A stretch of 36,743 nt of DNA, taken from NCBI RefSeq assembly GCF_003604215.1, contig NZ_QXGS01000028.1, positions 1 through 36,743 on the forward strand, written 5' to 3'. Positions 17,301 through 23,862 of the stretch are shown here, in pieces. A model generated the notes under the pieces. It was not told the DNA's origin. It was given only the letters and a program-made list of their open reading frames with translations, and ran no database searches. A program made the translations under genes and the position numbers. How positions within the stretch are numbered: position 1 is the stretch's first letter; every line of letters begins with the position of its first letter. Origin of the DNA: Teichococcus vastitatis. Its GTDB lineage: Bacteria > Pseudomonadota > Alphaproteobacteria > Acetobacterales > Acetobacteraceae.

Positions 17301-18896
17301 ATGACCATGGGATTCCTGACGCGCCGCGCGACCCTGCTTGCCGGCAGCGCCTTGTTCGCGACCTCCGCCTTCGCGGCCGCGCCCGCTGCTGCGCAAAACC
17401 TCACCATCGCCATCGGCGGAGCCGTGACCTCGCTCGATCCACATTTCTACAATGCCTCGCCCAACAACAGCGTCGCCGCCCATTTCTTCGACAAGCTGGT
17501 GGAATTCGACGCCAAGGCACAGCTGGTGCCGCAACTGGCGGTCAGCTGGCGGGCGGTGGAGCCGACGGTGTGGGAGTTCAAGCTGCGCCCCGGCGTGAAG
17601 TGGCATGACGGCCGCGACTTCACGGCCGCGGATGTCGCCTTCACGGTGAAGCGCACGCCCGATGTGCCGAACAGCCCCGGCGGCTTCGGCTCCTTCGTGC
17701 GCGCGATCGAGCGGGTGGAAACGATCGATCCGCTGACGGTGCGTTTCCACACCCCCGGGCCCTACCCGATGCTGCCCACGGATCTGGCCTCCGTCGCCGT
17801 GATCTCCCAGCACGCGGGGGAAGGCGCCGCCACCGAGGATTACAACAGCGGCAAGGCGATCATCGGCACCGGGCCGTACAAATTCCAGGCCTACAGCCCC
17901 GGAACCCGCGTGCAGATGGTGCGCAACGACAACCATTGGAGCGGCAAGCCCGCCTGGGCCACGGTGGATTACCGCATCATCTCATCGCCGCCGGCGCGGA
18001 CCGCCGCCATCCTGTCGGGCGATGTGGACATCATTGATACGGTTCCGTCGTCCGACCTGCCGCGGCTGAAGGGCGAAGCCAAGGTCGAGCTCACCTCGAT
18101 CCAGGGGCTGCGCATCATCTACCTGTCGGCCGACCGCTCGCGCGACGCCGATCCGATCCACGTCACCGACAATGATGGCAGGCCGCTGCCGAAGAACCCG
18201 TTCAACGACCTCCGGGTCCGCAAGGCGCTGACCATGGCGATCCAGCGCGATGCGCTGGCGGATCGCGTGATGCAGGGCACCGCCAGCCCGAACGGACAGT
18301 GGCTGCCGCCAGGTGCCTATTCCTACAACCCCGACGTCAAGGTGCCGGCCTACGATCCCGATGGTGCCAAGAAGCTGCTGGCGGAAGCCGGTTTTCCGCA
18401 GGGCTTCCGCATGGTGCTGAGCACCCCGAACGACCGCTACCCGAATGATGCGCGCACGGCGCAGGCGGTGGCGCAGATGTGGACCCGCATCGGCGTGCAG
18501 ACGCAGGTGGACGCGCTGCCCTGGTCCACCTTCTCGGCGCGCGCGAACCGCCAGGAATTCGGCATGCGCCTGGTGGGCTGGGGCAGTGCCACCGGCGAAG
18601 CCTCCTACGCGCTGGTCAACATCCTGGGCACGTATGACAGCGAGAAGCGGACCGGCGCCAACAATTCCGGGCGCTACAGCAATCCGGAGCTGGACGCGCT
18701 GACGGCCAAGGCTCTCGGCACGCTGGACGACAAGGCGCGGGAGGACATCCTGAAGCAGGCGGTGAAGGTGGCGATGGATGACGTCGCCATGTTTCCGCTG
18801 CACCAGCTGGTGAACACCTGGGCGGTGAAGAAGGGGCTGAAGCACGATCCACGCATGGATGAGCGGACCCGCGCGATGGATGTCACGCCCGGCTGA
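17301..18896 (+). CDS. ABC transporter substrate-binding protein, family 5 (peptide/opine/nickel type)
   Basis: The 531-residue product is a periplasmic binding protein of the DppA/OppA family. The N-terminus has a twin-arginine-like signal, TRRATLLAG (Arg8-Arg9), followed by a hydrophobic Ala-rich stretch. Cleavage is probably just before NLTIAIGG (about residue 32). Family features include TSLDPHFYN, WEFKLRPGVKWHDGRDFTAADVAFT and the SSPPARTAAILSGDVDI region. The ATG at 17301 was chosen because it places the signal at the very N-terminus. No permease or ATPase gene lies on either side, so the partner transporter must be elsewhere or shared. The substrate is unknown; related proteins bind peptides, opines or similar small solutes. 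Confidence 0.92.
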   Translation: MTMGFLTRRATLLAGSALFATSAFAAAPAAAQNLTIAIGGAVTSLDPHFYNASPNNSVAAHFFDKLVEFDAKAQLVPQLAVSWRAVEPTVWEFKLRPGVKWHDGRDFTAADVAFTVKRTPDVPNSPGGFGSFVRAIERVETIDPLTVRFHTPGPYPMLPTDLASVAVISQHAGEGAATEDYNSGKAIIGTGPYKFQAYSPGTRVQMVRNDNHWSGKPAWATVDYRIISSPPARTAAILSGDVDIIDTVPSSDLPRLKGEAKVELTSIQGLRIIYLSADRSRDADPIHVTDNDGRPLPKNPFNDLRVRKALTMAIQRDALADRVMQGTASPNGQWLPPGAYSYNPDVKVPAYDPDGAKKLLAEAGFPQGFRMVLSTPNDRYPNDARTAQAVAQMWTRIGVQTQVDALPWSTFSARANRQEFGMRLVGWGSATGEASYALVNILGTYDSEKRTGANNSGRYSNPELDALTAKALGTLDDKAREDILKQAVKVAMDDVAMFPLHQLVNTWAVKKGLKHDPRMDERTRAMDVTPG

Positions 18897-18907
18897 TCCG
18901 GAGGTGA

Positions 18908-18940
18908 CCGCGGTTGGCGGGGTTCGCCTGCCGGCCGCGG
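18908..18940 (+). terminator. Strong hairpin between convergent genes
   Basis: A 14-base arm (18908-18921, starting CCGCGGTT) pairs with 18927-18940 around the loop GTTCG. Eleven pairs are Watson-Crick and three are G-U wobbles when read on the plus strand; on the minus strand the wobbles become mismatches. It starts 11 bases after the stop of the solute-binding protein gene and ends two bases before the stop of the convergent gene. No U-run follows, so it may be an RNA-stabilising or Rho-assisted end rather than a classical terminator. Confidence 0.55.
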
Positions 18941-18941
18941 T

Positions 18942-20501
18942 TCAGCGCACCAGGGCGCCGTAGATCCAACCCAGCGCCTCGCCATCCTCGGTGCTGACGC
19001 GCAGCCAGCCCTGGTTTTCCTCGATGATGCGCAGCGTCGTGCCCGTTGCCAGCACCCGTAGCACCGGCGAGCCGCCGGTCGGCGAGGCACGGACATTGGC
19101 CGATTGCCGCACCACCCCGAACCGCGCGGTGGTGGCTGGCGGAGGCGCCGCGAGCGGCGGATGAACATAGCCGGAGCCGGCCGCGGACAAGCCGTCCGGC
19201 AGCGCCAGGTTGCGCGGACCGGGCGCGAGCTCCGGCGGCGGCGCGGCCTCCATCTCGCCGCCGCGGCGGGGCGGCGGGGGCGGTGCCGGGGGCGGCGGCA
19301 GGGGCAGGGGCGGGTCGTCCGCGCCTTCATAGAGCGCTGGCGGTGGTGGCAGGTCCACTTCCGCCACGGGTGACAGGGGGGGCACAGACCCCGTCCGGGC
19401 CGGTGGCGGCACCGATGGCGAGAGCTGCGGGGAAGACCCGGGGGCAAGCTGGGGCACGCTGCCGGCAACATCCTCCGGCTCCCCGGTCGAGGTCAGGCTG
19501 CCTAGGTAGAAGGCCAGCGCCACCAGGGGCGGCACCACGAGCCAGCTCCAGGCGGCGCGGGATGGCCCGCGCCGCACCTGTGCCGCGCGCGGTGGCGGCG
19601 GCGGACGGCTGTTCGGCAGCGCGCCGACACCGGTCTGCACCGGCCGGGGCGCCGGCCTTGCCGGTTCCGCCGGCTGGGATTGCGGCCTCGCCTGCGGCTG
19701 GCTGAGCTGCCGATAGGGGTGCAGCAGCTTGTAGGGGTAGCCGGCGAGCACCTCGACATAGGCGCGGTAGGCCGCCACGAAGGCGCCACCCAGCGCCAGG
19801 TTGCTGACGGCCAGCGACTTCACCAGCCCGTCGCCGCTGATGTCGATGCGCATGTATTGCGCCAGCGGACCGGCCTCGGTCTGGCCGATGATCTCGGCAT
19901 CGCCGGACGGGGTGTTCTCGGTGAAGCGGAAGCTGCCCACATCCATGGCGATGCGGCGGCCGTCGATGATGCGATCGCTGCCGAAGAAGAAGCCGGGCAG
20001 GAATTCCCAGAAGCCGACCCCCATCAGCACCACGGTGGCCGCGTCGTCGCCGAGTGCGGCATCCGGCACGGCCGCGATCGACAGGTTGCGCGGTTCGCGC
20101 GGAACCAGGCCGCCGCCCGCGGGATCGGGGCGGTGCACCATCTCGAACAGCATCCCGGCCCCCGACAGGGCCACGGCGGCCGCGCGGAAATCCTCGTAGG
20201 CGCGGGCCAGCTCGGCGTTTTCCAGCAGCCGTGCCGCTTCCGGCAGAATGGCGCGGCGCTGCTCGCTAACCGATGGCTGCGGCCCATATTCGCCGGTCAG
20301 GGCCGGGTCAGGCGGCAGCGCCGGCTGCGGCATGGCTGGGGCGGACGCGGGCAGCGGGGCGCCGGCCGCGCCGGCAGATCTGGCACTCGCCGGACGGCGC
20401 GGTCCGGGCGGGGCCATGCCCGGCTCCCGCTGCGGCAGGTCCGGCCCGGCCTGATCCTGCATCGGGGCAGATGGTCCTGCGGCGGGCGCGGCGGATGGCA
20501 T
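18942..20501 (-). CDS. Membrane protein with proline-rich arm and C-terminal SH3 domain
   Basis: I do not recognise the whole protein. From the ATG at 20501 it has 519 residues. Residues 1-75 are Pro/Ala-rich and disordered. About 80-265 form a globular region containing LLENAELARAYEDFRAAAVALSG, GVGFWEFLPGFFFGSDRIIDGRRIAMDVG and YVEVLAGYPYKLLHPYRQ, which I cannot place in a family. One transmembrane helix lies at about 317-336, followed by a long poly-proline arm (340-460, with PPPPAPPPPP). A bacterial SH3 domain (463-519) has VRQSANVRASPTGGSPVL and GWLRVSTEDGEALGWIYG. The expected orientation puts the globular part in the cytoplasm and SH3 in the periplasm. Starts at 20585 (ATG) and 20657 (TTG) are in frame, but the added codons look non-coding and GAGGA precedes 20501. 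Confidence 0.75.
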   Translation of the reverse strand: MPSAAPAAGPSAPMQDQAGPDLPQREPGMAPPGPRRPASARSAGAAGAPLPASAPAMPQPALPPDPALTGEYGPQPSVSEQRRAILPEAARLLENAELARAYEDFRAAAVALSGAGMLFEMVHRPDPAGGGLVPREPRNLSIAAVPDAALGDDAATVVLMGVGFWEFLPGFFFGSDRIIDGRRIAMDVGSFRFTENTPSGDAEIIGQTEAGPLAQYMRIDISGDGLVKSLAVSNLALGGAFVAAYRAYVEVLAGYPYKLLHPYRQLSQPQARPQSQPAEPARPAPRPVQTGVGALPNSRPPPPPRAAQVRRGPSRAAWSWLVVPPLVALAFYLGSLTSTGEPEDVAGSVPQLAPGSSPQLSPSVPPPARTGSVPPLSPVAEVDLPPPPALYEGADDPPLPLPPPPAPPPPPRRGGEMEAAPPPELAPGPRNLALPDGLSAAGSGYVHPPLAAPPPATTARFGVVRQSANVRASPTGGSPVLRVLATGTTLRIIEENQGWLRVSTEDGEALGWIYGALVR

Positions 20502-21215
20502 GGGATCCTCGCGACCGGCCAGGCCGTCGGGCGCCAGATTCCTCTTCGCGGATGATCCCTGGGATGGACGCAAGCGGGATGACATGGCCGGCAAACTCGC
20601 ACAGAAGGCGGAACGGGTCCAAGCATCCGTCCGCTGCCAGCGGCGGCGGCGCTTCAATCATGATTGAGGCTGTTTAAGTCCCGCGGGGCAAGCTTTGCCT
20701 GCCGAGGCTGCGCTTTACCTTCGGGACGGCAGAGCTTCTTCTTCGATTCCTCCGGCGGGCACACCGCCGCCCATGATGATCACATCTTCGTCATGGCGAC
20801 CTATAGTTGATCAGCATTCTGCAACTCGCTGCCCGTCAGGGTAGTCGCCGCAGATGCTCGCCGGATCGTGTGCAGCCGCCGTCATTCCAGCGGCTTTGGC
20901 GGTTGAATGCAGCGCGATGGGCTGCTTAAGACAAGAGCATGCACGGCTTGGACGCCCTTCGCGGCGTAGTCATGACGATCACGCCGCCTTAGCCGCCGCT
21001 TCCCGCAGCCTTTCGCGGGGTGCTGGAGCGCGCCAGGGCTCTCGCCGTTCTGCGGAACGGTGACGACGTATCTTGCGCGGGCGCCGGATCGCGATGGGGC
21101 CGCCCTGTATCAGCCGCGCCTGCTGAAGGTCGCGCGATGCCCTGAAGCCTTTTTGATTTTTCCTGAAATGGCCGCGCCGCGCCTGACGGCACGCGCTTGC
21201 GCCAGGGGTGACCCG
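20502..21215. other. Long gap with a relic gene start and short repeats
   Basis: No intact gene is seen. The stretch has lower GC patches than its surroundings. It holds a small hairpin at 20684-20704 (GGCAA-gct-TTGCC extended by CGG/CCG), two near-identical 11-mers GGCTGTTTAAG and GGCTGCTTAAG (20668-20678 and 20920-20930), and the acyltransferase-like fragment listed separately. The hydrolase-like gene to the right may start earlier inside this gap (ATG 21168 or GTG 21060 in frame). Confidence 0.45.
20939..20992 (+). pseudogene. Relic of the start of an acyltransferase-3/OpgC-type gene
   Basis: From the ATG at 20939 the frame reads MHGLDALRGVVMTI and stops after 17 codons. GLDALRGVxM is the typical opening of acyltransferase family 3 (OpgC-like) membrane proteins. 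There it is usually followed by a hydrophobic stretch with a histidine in a context like LHAAL. After a frame change the plus strand reads DHAALAAASRSL just downstream, which could be that continuation with a small deletion. The rest of such a gene (about 350 residues) is missing. It is a short match, so chance is possible; the location directly before an O-acylation module is suggestive. Confidence 0.4.
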
Positions 21216-22241
21216 TTGTCCGATCCGTCTGTCCCCGAGACTTCCCGCCCGCGGAAGCATCCTGTCGCGGCCACCCTGCGCGACAATGCCGCCCCAGGTC
21301 CCGCACGGTTCCTCTGGTGCTTCCTGCTTCTGGTGCTGATCGGGTTGGGTGCCATAACCGGCGCGCATTGGCTGCTGGCGAAGCAGGACCTGCTGGCGCC
21401 ACCGCCACTCGCGGCCACCGATTGCATCGACGGTAAGCTCGCCGAGCTGCGTGACGCGCAGCTGGAGGACCGGACCTTGCTGGCGCTCGGCTCCTCCGCG
21501 ACCTTGCGCAATCTCGACATGCCAGCGCTGCAGGCGGCCCTGCCGGCCAGCCGCGCCTACAACGCCGCGCCTTGTTACCTGCACATCGACCAGACCGCCT
21601 TCCTGGCCGAGCAGTTGCTGCCGCGCCTGCCGGAGATCACGACGCTGTTGACCGTGGTGGCGCCGCGCGACTTCGAGTCCTGCCCGGCGGCAGCCCGGGA
21701 TTTTCTTGATCCCGCGCTGTTCTCCGCCTTCCTGGACGGCACCGTGCCGCGCTGGCTGCCTTATGTGAGTGGCTTCCGGCCGCTCTACCTGGCCCGCGCC
21801 GCCGCGGAGCGCGCCGGCCAGACCGTGCCACTGGCAGAGCGCGAGGCCCATGACGGCCTCGGCTCCGCCGTGCTGCGCCGGCCGCAATCCTGGCGCCCGC
21901 CCATGGAGATCGACCAGGATTGCTTCGCCGGCCTGACGGAGCTGGAAGCGGCGGCAGCGCGGCACGGGGCGCGGCTGGTGGTGGTGACGCTGCCGGTGAT
22001 GCCTGAATGGCGCGCGGAGAATGATCCGGACGGCGGCCGCATCGCCGGCTGGGTGGCGCAGATGCGGCAGGCGCTGCGACGGGGCGAGACCCTGCTGATC
22101 GAGGGGCACGCGCTTGCCTGGGACGATGCCCGCTTCGCCGACCCGGTGCATCTGATCTTTCCCCACCACAGGGAGTTCACCCGGTTCATCGCCGCGGCGC
22201 TGCGCGGCACGGGCGGCAGCGCCGGCGGCACGGGAAGCTGA
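21216..22241 (+). CDS. Membrane-anchored SGNH-like protein, partner of the MBOAT acyltransferase
   Basis: From the TTG at 21216 the product has 341 residues. One transmembrane helix lies at about 32-55 (FLWCFLLLVLIGLGAITG). The remainder should be periplasmic and looks like an SGNH/AlgJ-DltD-type domain: a nucleophile-like LALGSSATLRN with Gly92-Ser93-Ser94, and a C-terminal DPVHLIFPHH in which Asp309 and His312 fit the DxxH block. Such proteins work with MBOAT proteins, taking over an acyl group and placing it on a cell-surface polymer. The TTG has AGGGGTG about five bases upstream; ATG 21168 and GTG 21060 are in frame but lack such a site. The MBOAT gene starts four bases after its stop. 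Confidence 0.7.
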   Translation: MSDPSVPETSRPRKHPVAATLRDNAAPGPARFLWCFLLLVLIGLGAITGAHWLLAKQDLLAPPPLAATDCIDGKLAELRDAQLEDRTLLALGSSATLRNLDMPALQAALPASRAYNAAPCYLHIDQTAFLAEQLLPRLPEITTLLTVVAPRDFESCPAAARDFLDPALFSAFLDGTVPRWLPYVSGFRPLYLARAAAERAGQTVPLAEREAHDGLGSAVLRRPQSWRPPMEIDQDCFAGLTELEAAAARHGARLVVVTLPVMPEWRAENDPDGGRIAGWVAQMRQALRRGETLLIEGHALAWDDARFADPVHLIFPHHREFTRFIAAALRGTGGSAGGTGS

Positions 22242-22245
22242 GACC

Positions 22246-23781
22246 GTGCTGTTCAACTCCCACATCTTCATCCTGCTGTTCCTGCCCATCACCCTGGCCG
22301 GCTTCTTCCTGCTCGGCCGCCTGCCGGACACGCGGCCGGCGCGGCTGTGGCTGCTCGTCGCCTCGCTGGTGTTCTATGGCTGGTGGAGCTGGCTGTATCT
22401 CGGCCTGCTGCTGCTCTCCATGGCGATCAACTTCGCCCTGGGCCGAGGCATCCTGTTCTGGCGCGATGACAGGCCGGGCTGGTCGCGCGGGCTGATGGTT
22501 CTGGGCGTTGCCGGCAATATCGGGCTGCTAGCCTGGTACAAATATGCCAGCTTCGTGATGCAGAATGTGGGGGCGCTGACCGGCCTCGAATTCGCCGTGG
22601 CGGGCGTGGTGCTGCCATTGGCGATCTCTTTCTACACCTTTCTGCAGATTGCCTTTCTGGTGGATTGCCGCAGCGGGCGCGCCGAACCCTATGGCCTGCT
22701 CGACTACACCCTGTTCGTGACGTTCTTTCCGCACCTGATCGCGGGGCCGATCGTTCACCACCATGAATTGATCCCGCAGTTTCACCGCGGCGCGACTTAT
22801 CGGTTCCGCTCCGCCGATGTTGCGGCGGGCCTCACCTTCTTCACCATCGGACTCATCAAGAAGCTGGTGATCGCCGATCCGGTCGGTGCCTTGTCCACCC
22901 CGGTGTTCCAGACGGCTGCCCTGGCTCCGCCGGGCCTCGCCGAGGCATGGGTGGCGCTGCTCGCCTTCTCGATCGGCCTGTACTTCGATTTCTCGGCCTA
23001 TTCGGACATGGCGATCGGGCTGGCCCGCATGTTCGGCATCCGCTTTCCATACAATTTCGATTCGCCCTACCGCGCCACGTCGGTGATCGATTTCTGGCGC
23101 CGCTGGCACATGACTCTGTCGCGCTTCCTGCGCGACTACGTCTACATCGCGCTGGGCGGTAGCCGGCTCGGCACGGGGCGGCGGAACGCCAACCTCCTCG
23201 TCACCATGGTGCTGGGCGGGCTGTGGCACGGCGCCGGCTGGACCTTCGTGATCTGGGGAGCGCTGCACGGACTCTACCTGCTGATGAACCATGCCTGGCG
23301 CAGCAGGGTGGGGCGCGCCCGCATCGCCGGCCGCGACCGGACGCTGGGGCGGATTCCGGCCTGGTCGCTGACTCTGCTGGCCGTGATGTTTGCCTGGGTG
23401 TTCTTCGCGGCACCCGATCTGCCTGCCGCCGCCGCCATGCTGGCCGGGCTGGGCGGCCTGCAGGGATGGATGCAGCCCGCCCATGCCGAGCTTGTCGGCC
23501 TCACCTGGGCCGGAGGGCCGGCGGCCCTGGTGGAAGCGATCGGCGGCATGCGGCTGCTGACTGCGGCGATCAGCTTCGGCATGCTGGGGCTGGGTATCCT
23601 CCTGGTGCTGGCGGCCCCCAACTCGCAGCAGATCGTCGATGGCGGGGAGGGCGAGGTAACGATGCCTTGGCTACTGCGCTTCCGGCCCCATCCCGTGTCG
23701 GCCGCCGCCGCAGCCATGGCCTTCCTGCTGGCCCTGGCGCTGATGGCCGACGTGAAGGAGTTCGTATACTTCCAGTTCTGA
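22246..23781 (+). CDS. MBOAT family O-acyltransferase (AlgI/DltB-like)
   Basis: The 511-residue polytopic membrane protein starts with GTG at 22246 (VLFNSHIFILLFLPITLAG), the standard opening of AlgI-type MBOAT proteins. Many hydrophobic helices follow. Family signatures are FPHLIAGPIVHH, YFDFSAYSDMAIGLARMFGIRFPYNFDSPY, WRRWHMTLSRFLRDYVYI and GLWHGAGWTFVIWGALHG, in which His328 is the conserved catalytic histidine. These enzymes move acyl groups (usually acetyl) across or at the membrane for polysaccharide O-acylation. It is only four bases after the SGNH-like gene, so the two form an operon. No alginate or cellulose biosynthesis genes are next to it, so the acceptor polymer is unknown. Confidence 0.93.
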   Translation: MLFNSHIFILLFLPITLAGFFLLGRLPDTRPARLWLLVASLVFYGWWSWLYLGLLLLSMAINFALGRGILFWRDDRPGWSRGLMVLGVAGNIGLLAWYKYASFVMQNVGALTGLEFAVAGVVLPLAISFYTFLQIAFLVDCRSGRAEPYGLLDYTLFVTFFPHLIAGPIVHHHELIPQFHRGATYRFRSADVAAGLTFFTIGLIKKLVIADPVGALSTPVFQTAALAPPGLAEAWVALLAFSIGLYFDFSAYSDMAIGLARMFGIRFPYNFDSPYRATSVIDFWRRWHMTLSRFLRDYVYIALGGSRLGTGRRNANLLVTMVLGGLWHGAGWTFVIWGALHGLYLLMNHAWRSRVGRARIAGRDRTLGRIPAWSLTLLAVMFAWVFFAAPDLPAAAAMLAGLGGLQGWMQPAHAELVGLTWAGGPAALVEAIGGMRLLTAAISFGMLGLGILLVLAAPNSQQIVDGGEGEVTMPWLLRFRPHPVSAAAAAMAFLLALALMADVKEFVYFQF

Positions 23782-23810
23782 TCCTGGGCCATGCCTCGAT
23801 GATCGACGAG

Positions 23811-23839
23811 TGGATTGCTCGTTACCCTGGTGGATTGCT
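23811..23839 (+). repeat. Direct 9-base repeat spaced two helical turns before the histidine kinase gene
   Basis: TGGATTGCT occurs at 23811-23819 and again at 23831-23839, 20 bases apart start to start, so both copies face the same side of the helix. The pair lies 24 to 52 bases before the kinase start in a gap of 81 bases and is AT-richer than the surroundings. Tandem binding of a regulator is a reasonable inference. Confidence 0.4.
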
Positions 23840-23862
23840 AGAGTTATGCAACCACGAGGAGA

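Noticed and set aside
20502-20657. N-terminal extension of the SH3 protein to the ATG at 20585 or TTG at 20657
   Set aside because: The added codons include several A/T-ending or rare ones unlike the rest of the gene, and the GAGGA site fits the ATG at 20501.
20715-20774. 19-codon minus-strand frame (MGGGVPAGGIEEEALPSRR) followed by a small hairpin
   Set aside because: Too short to support without conservation data, with no clear ribosome binding site; noted only because a hairpin follows.
20668-20930. GGCTGTTTAAG and GGCTGCTTAAG as possible insertion-sequence ends
   Set aside because: They are in direct, not inverted, orientation, no transposase is seen between them and no target duplication is visible.
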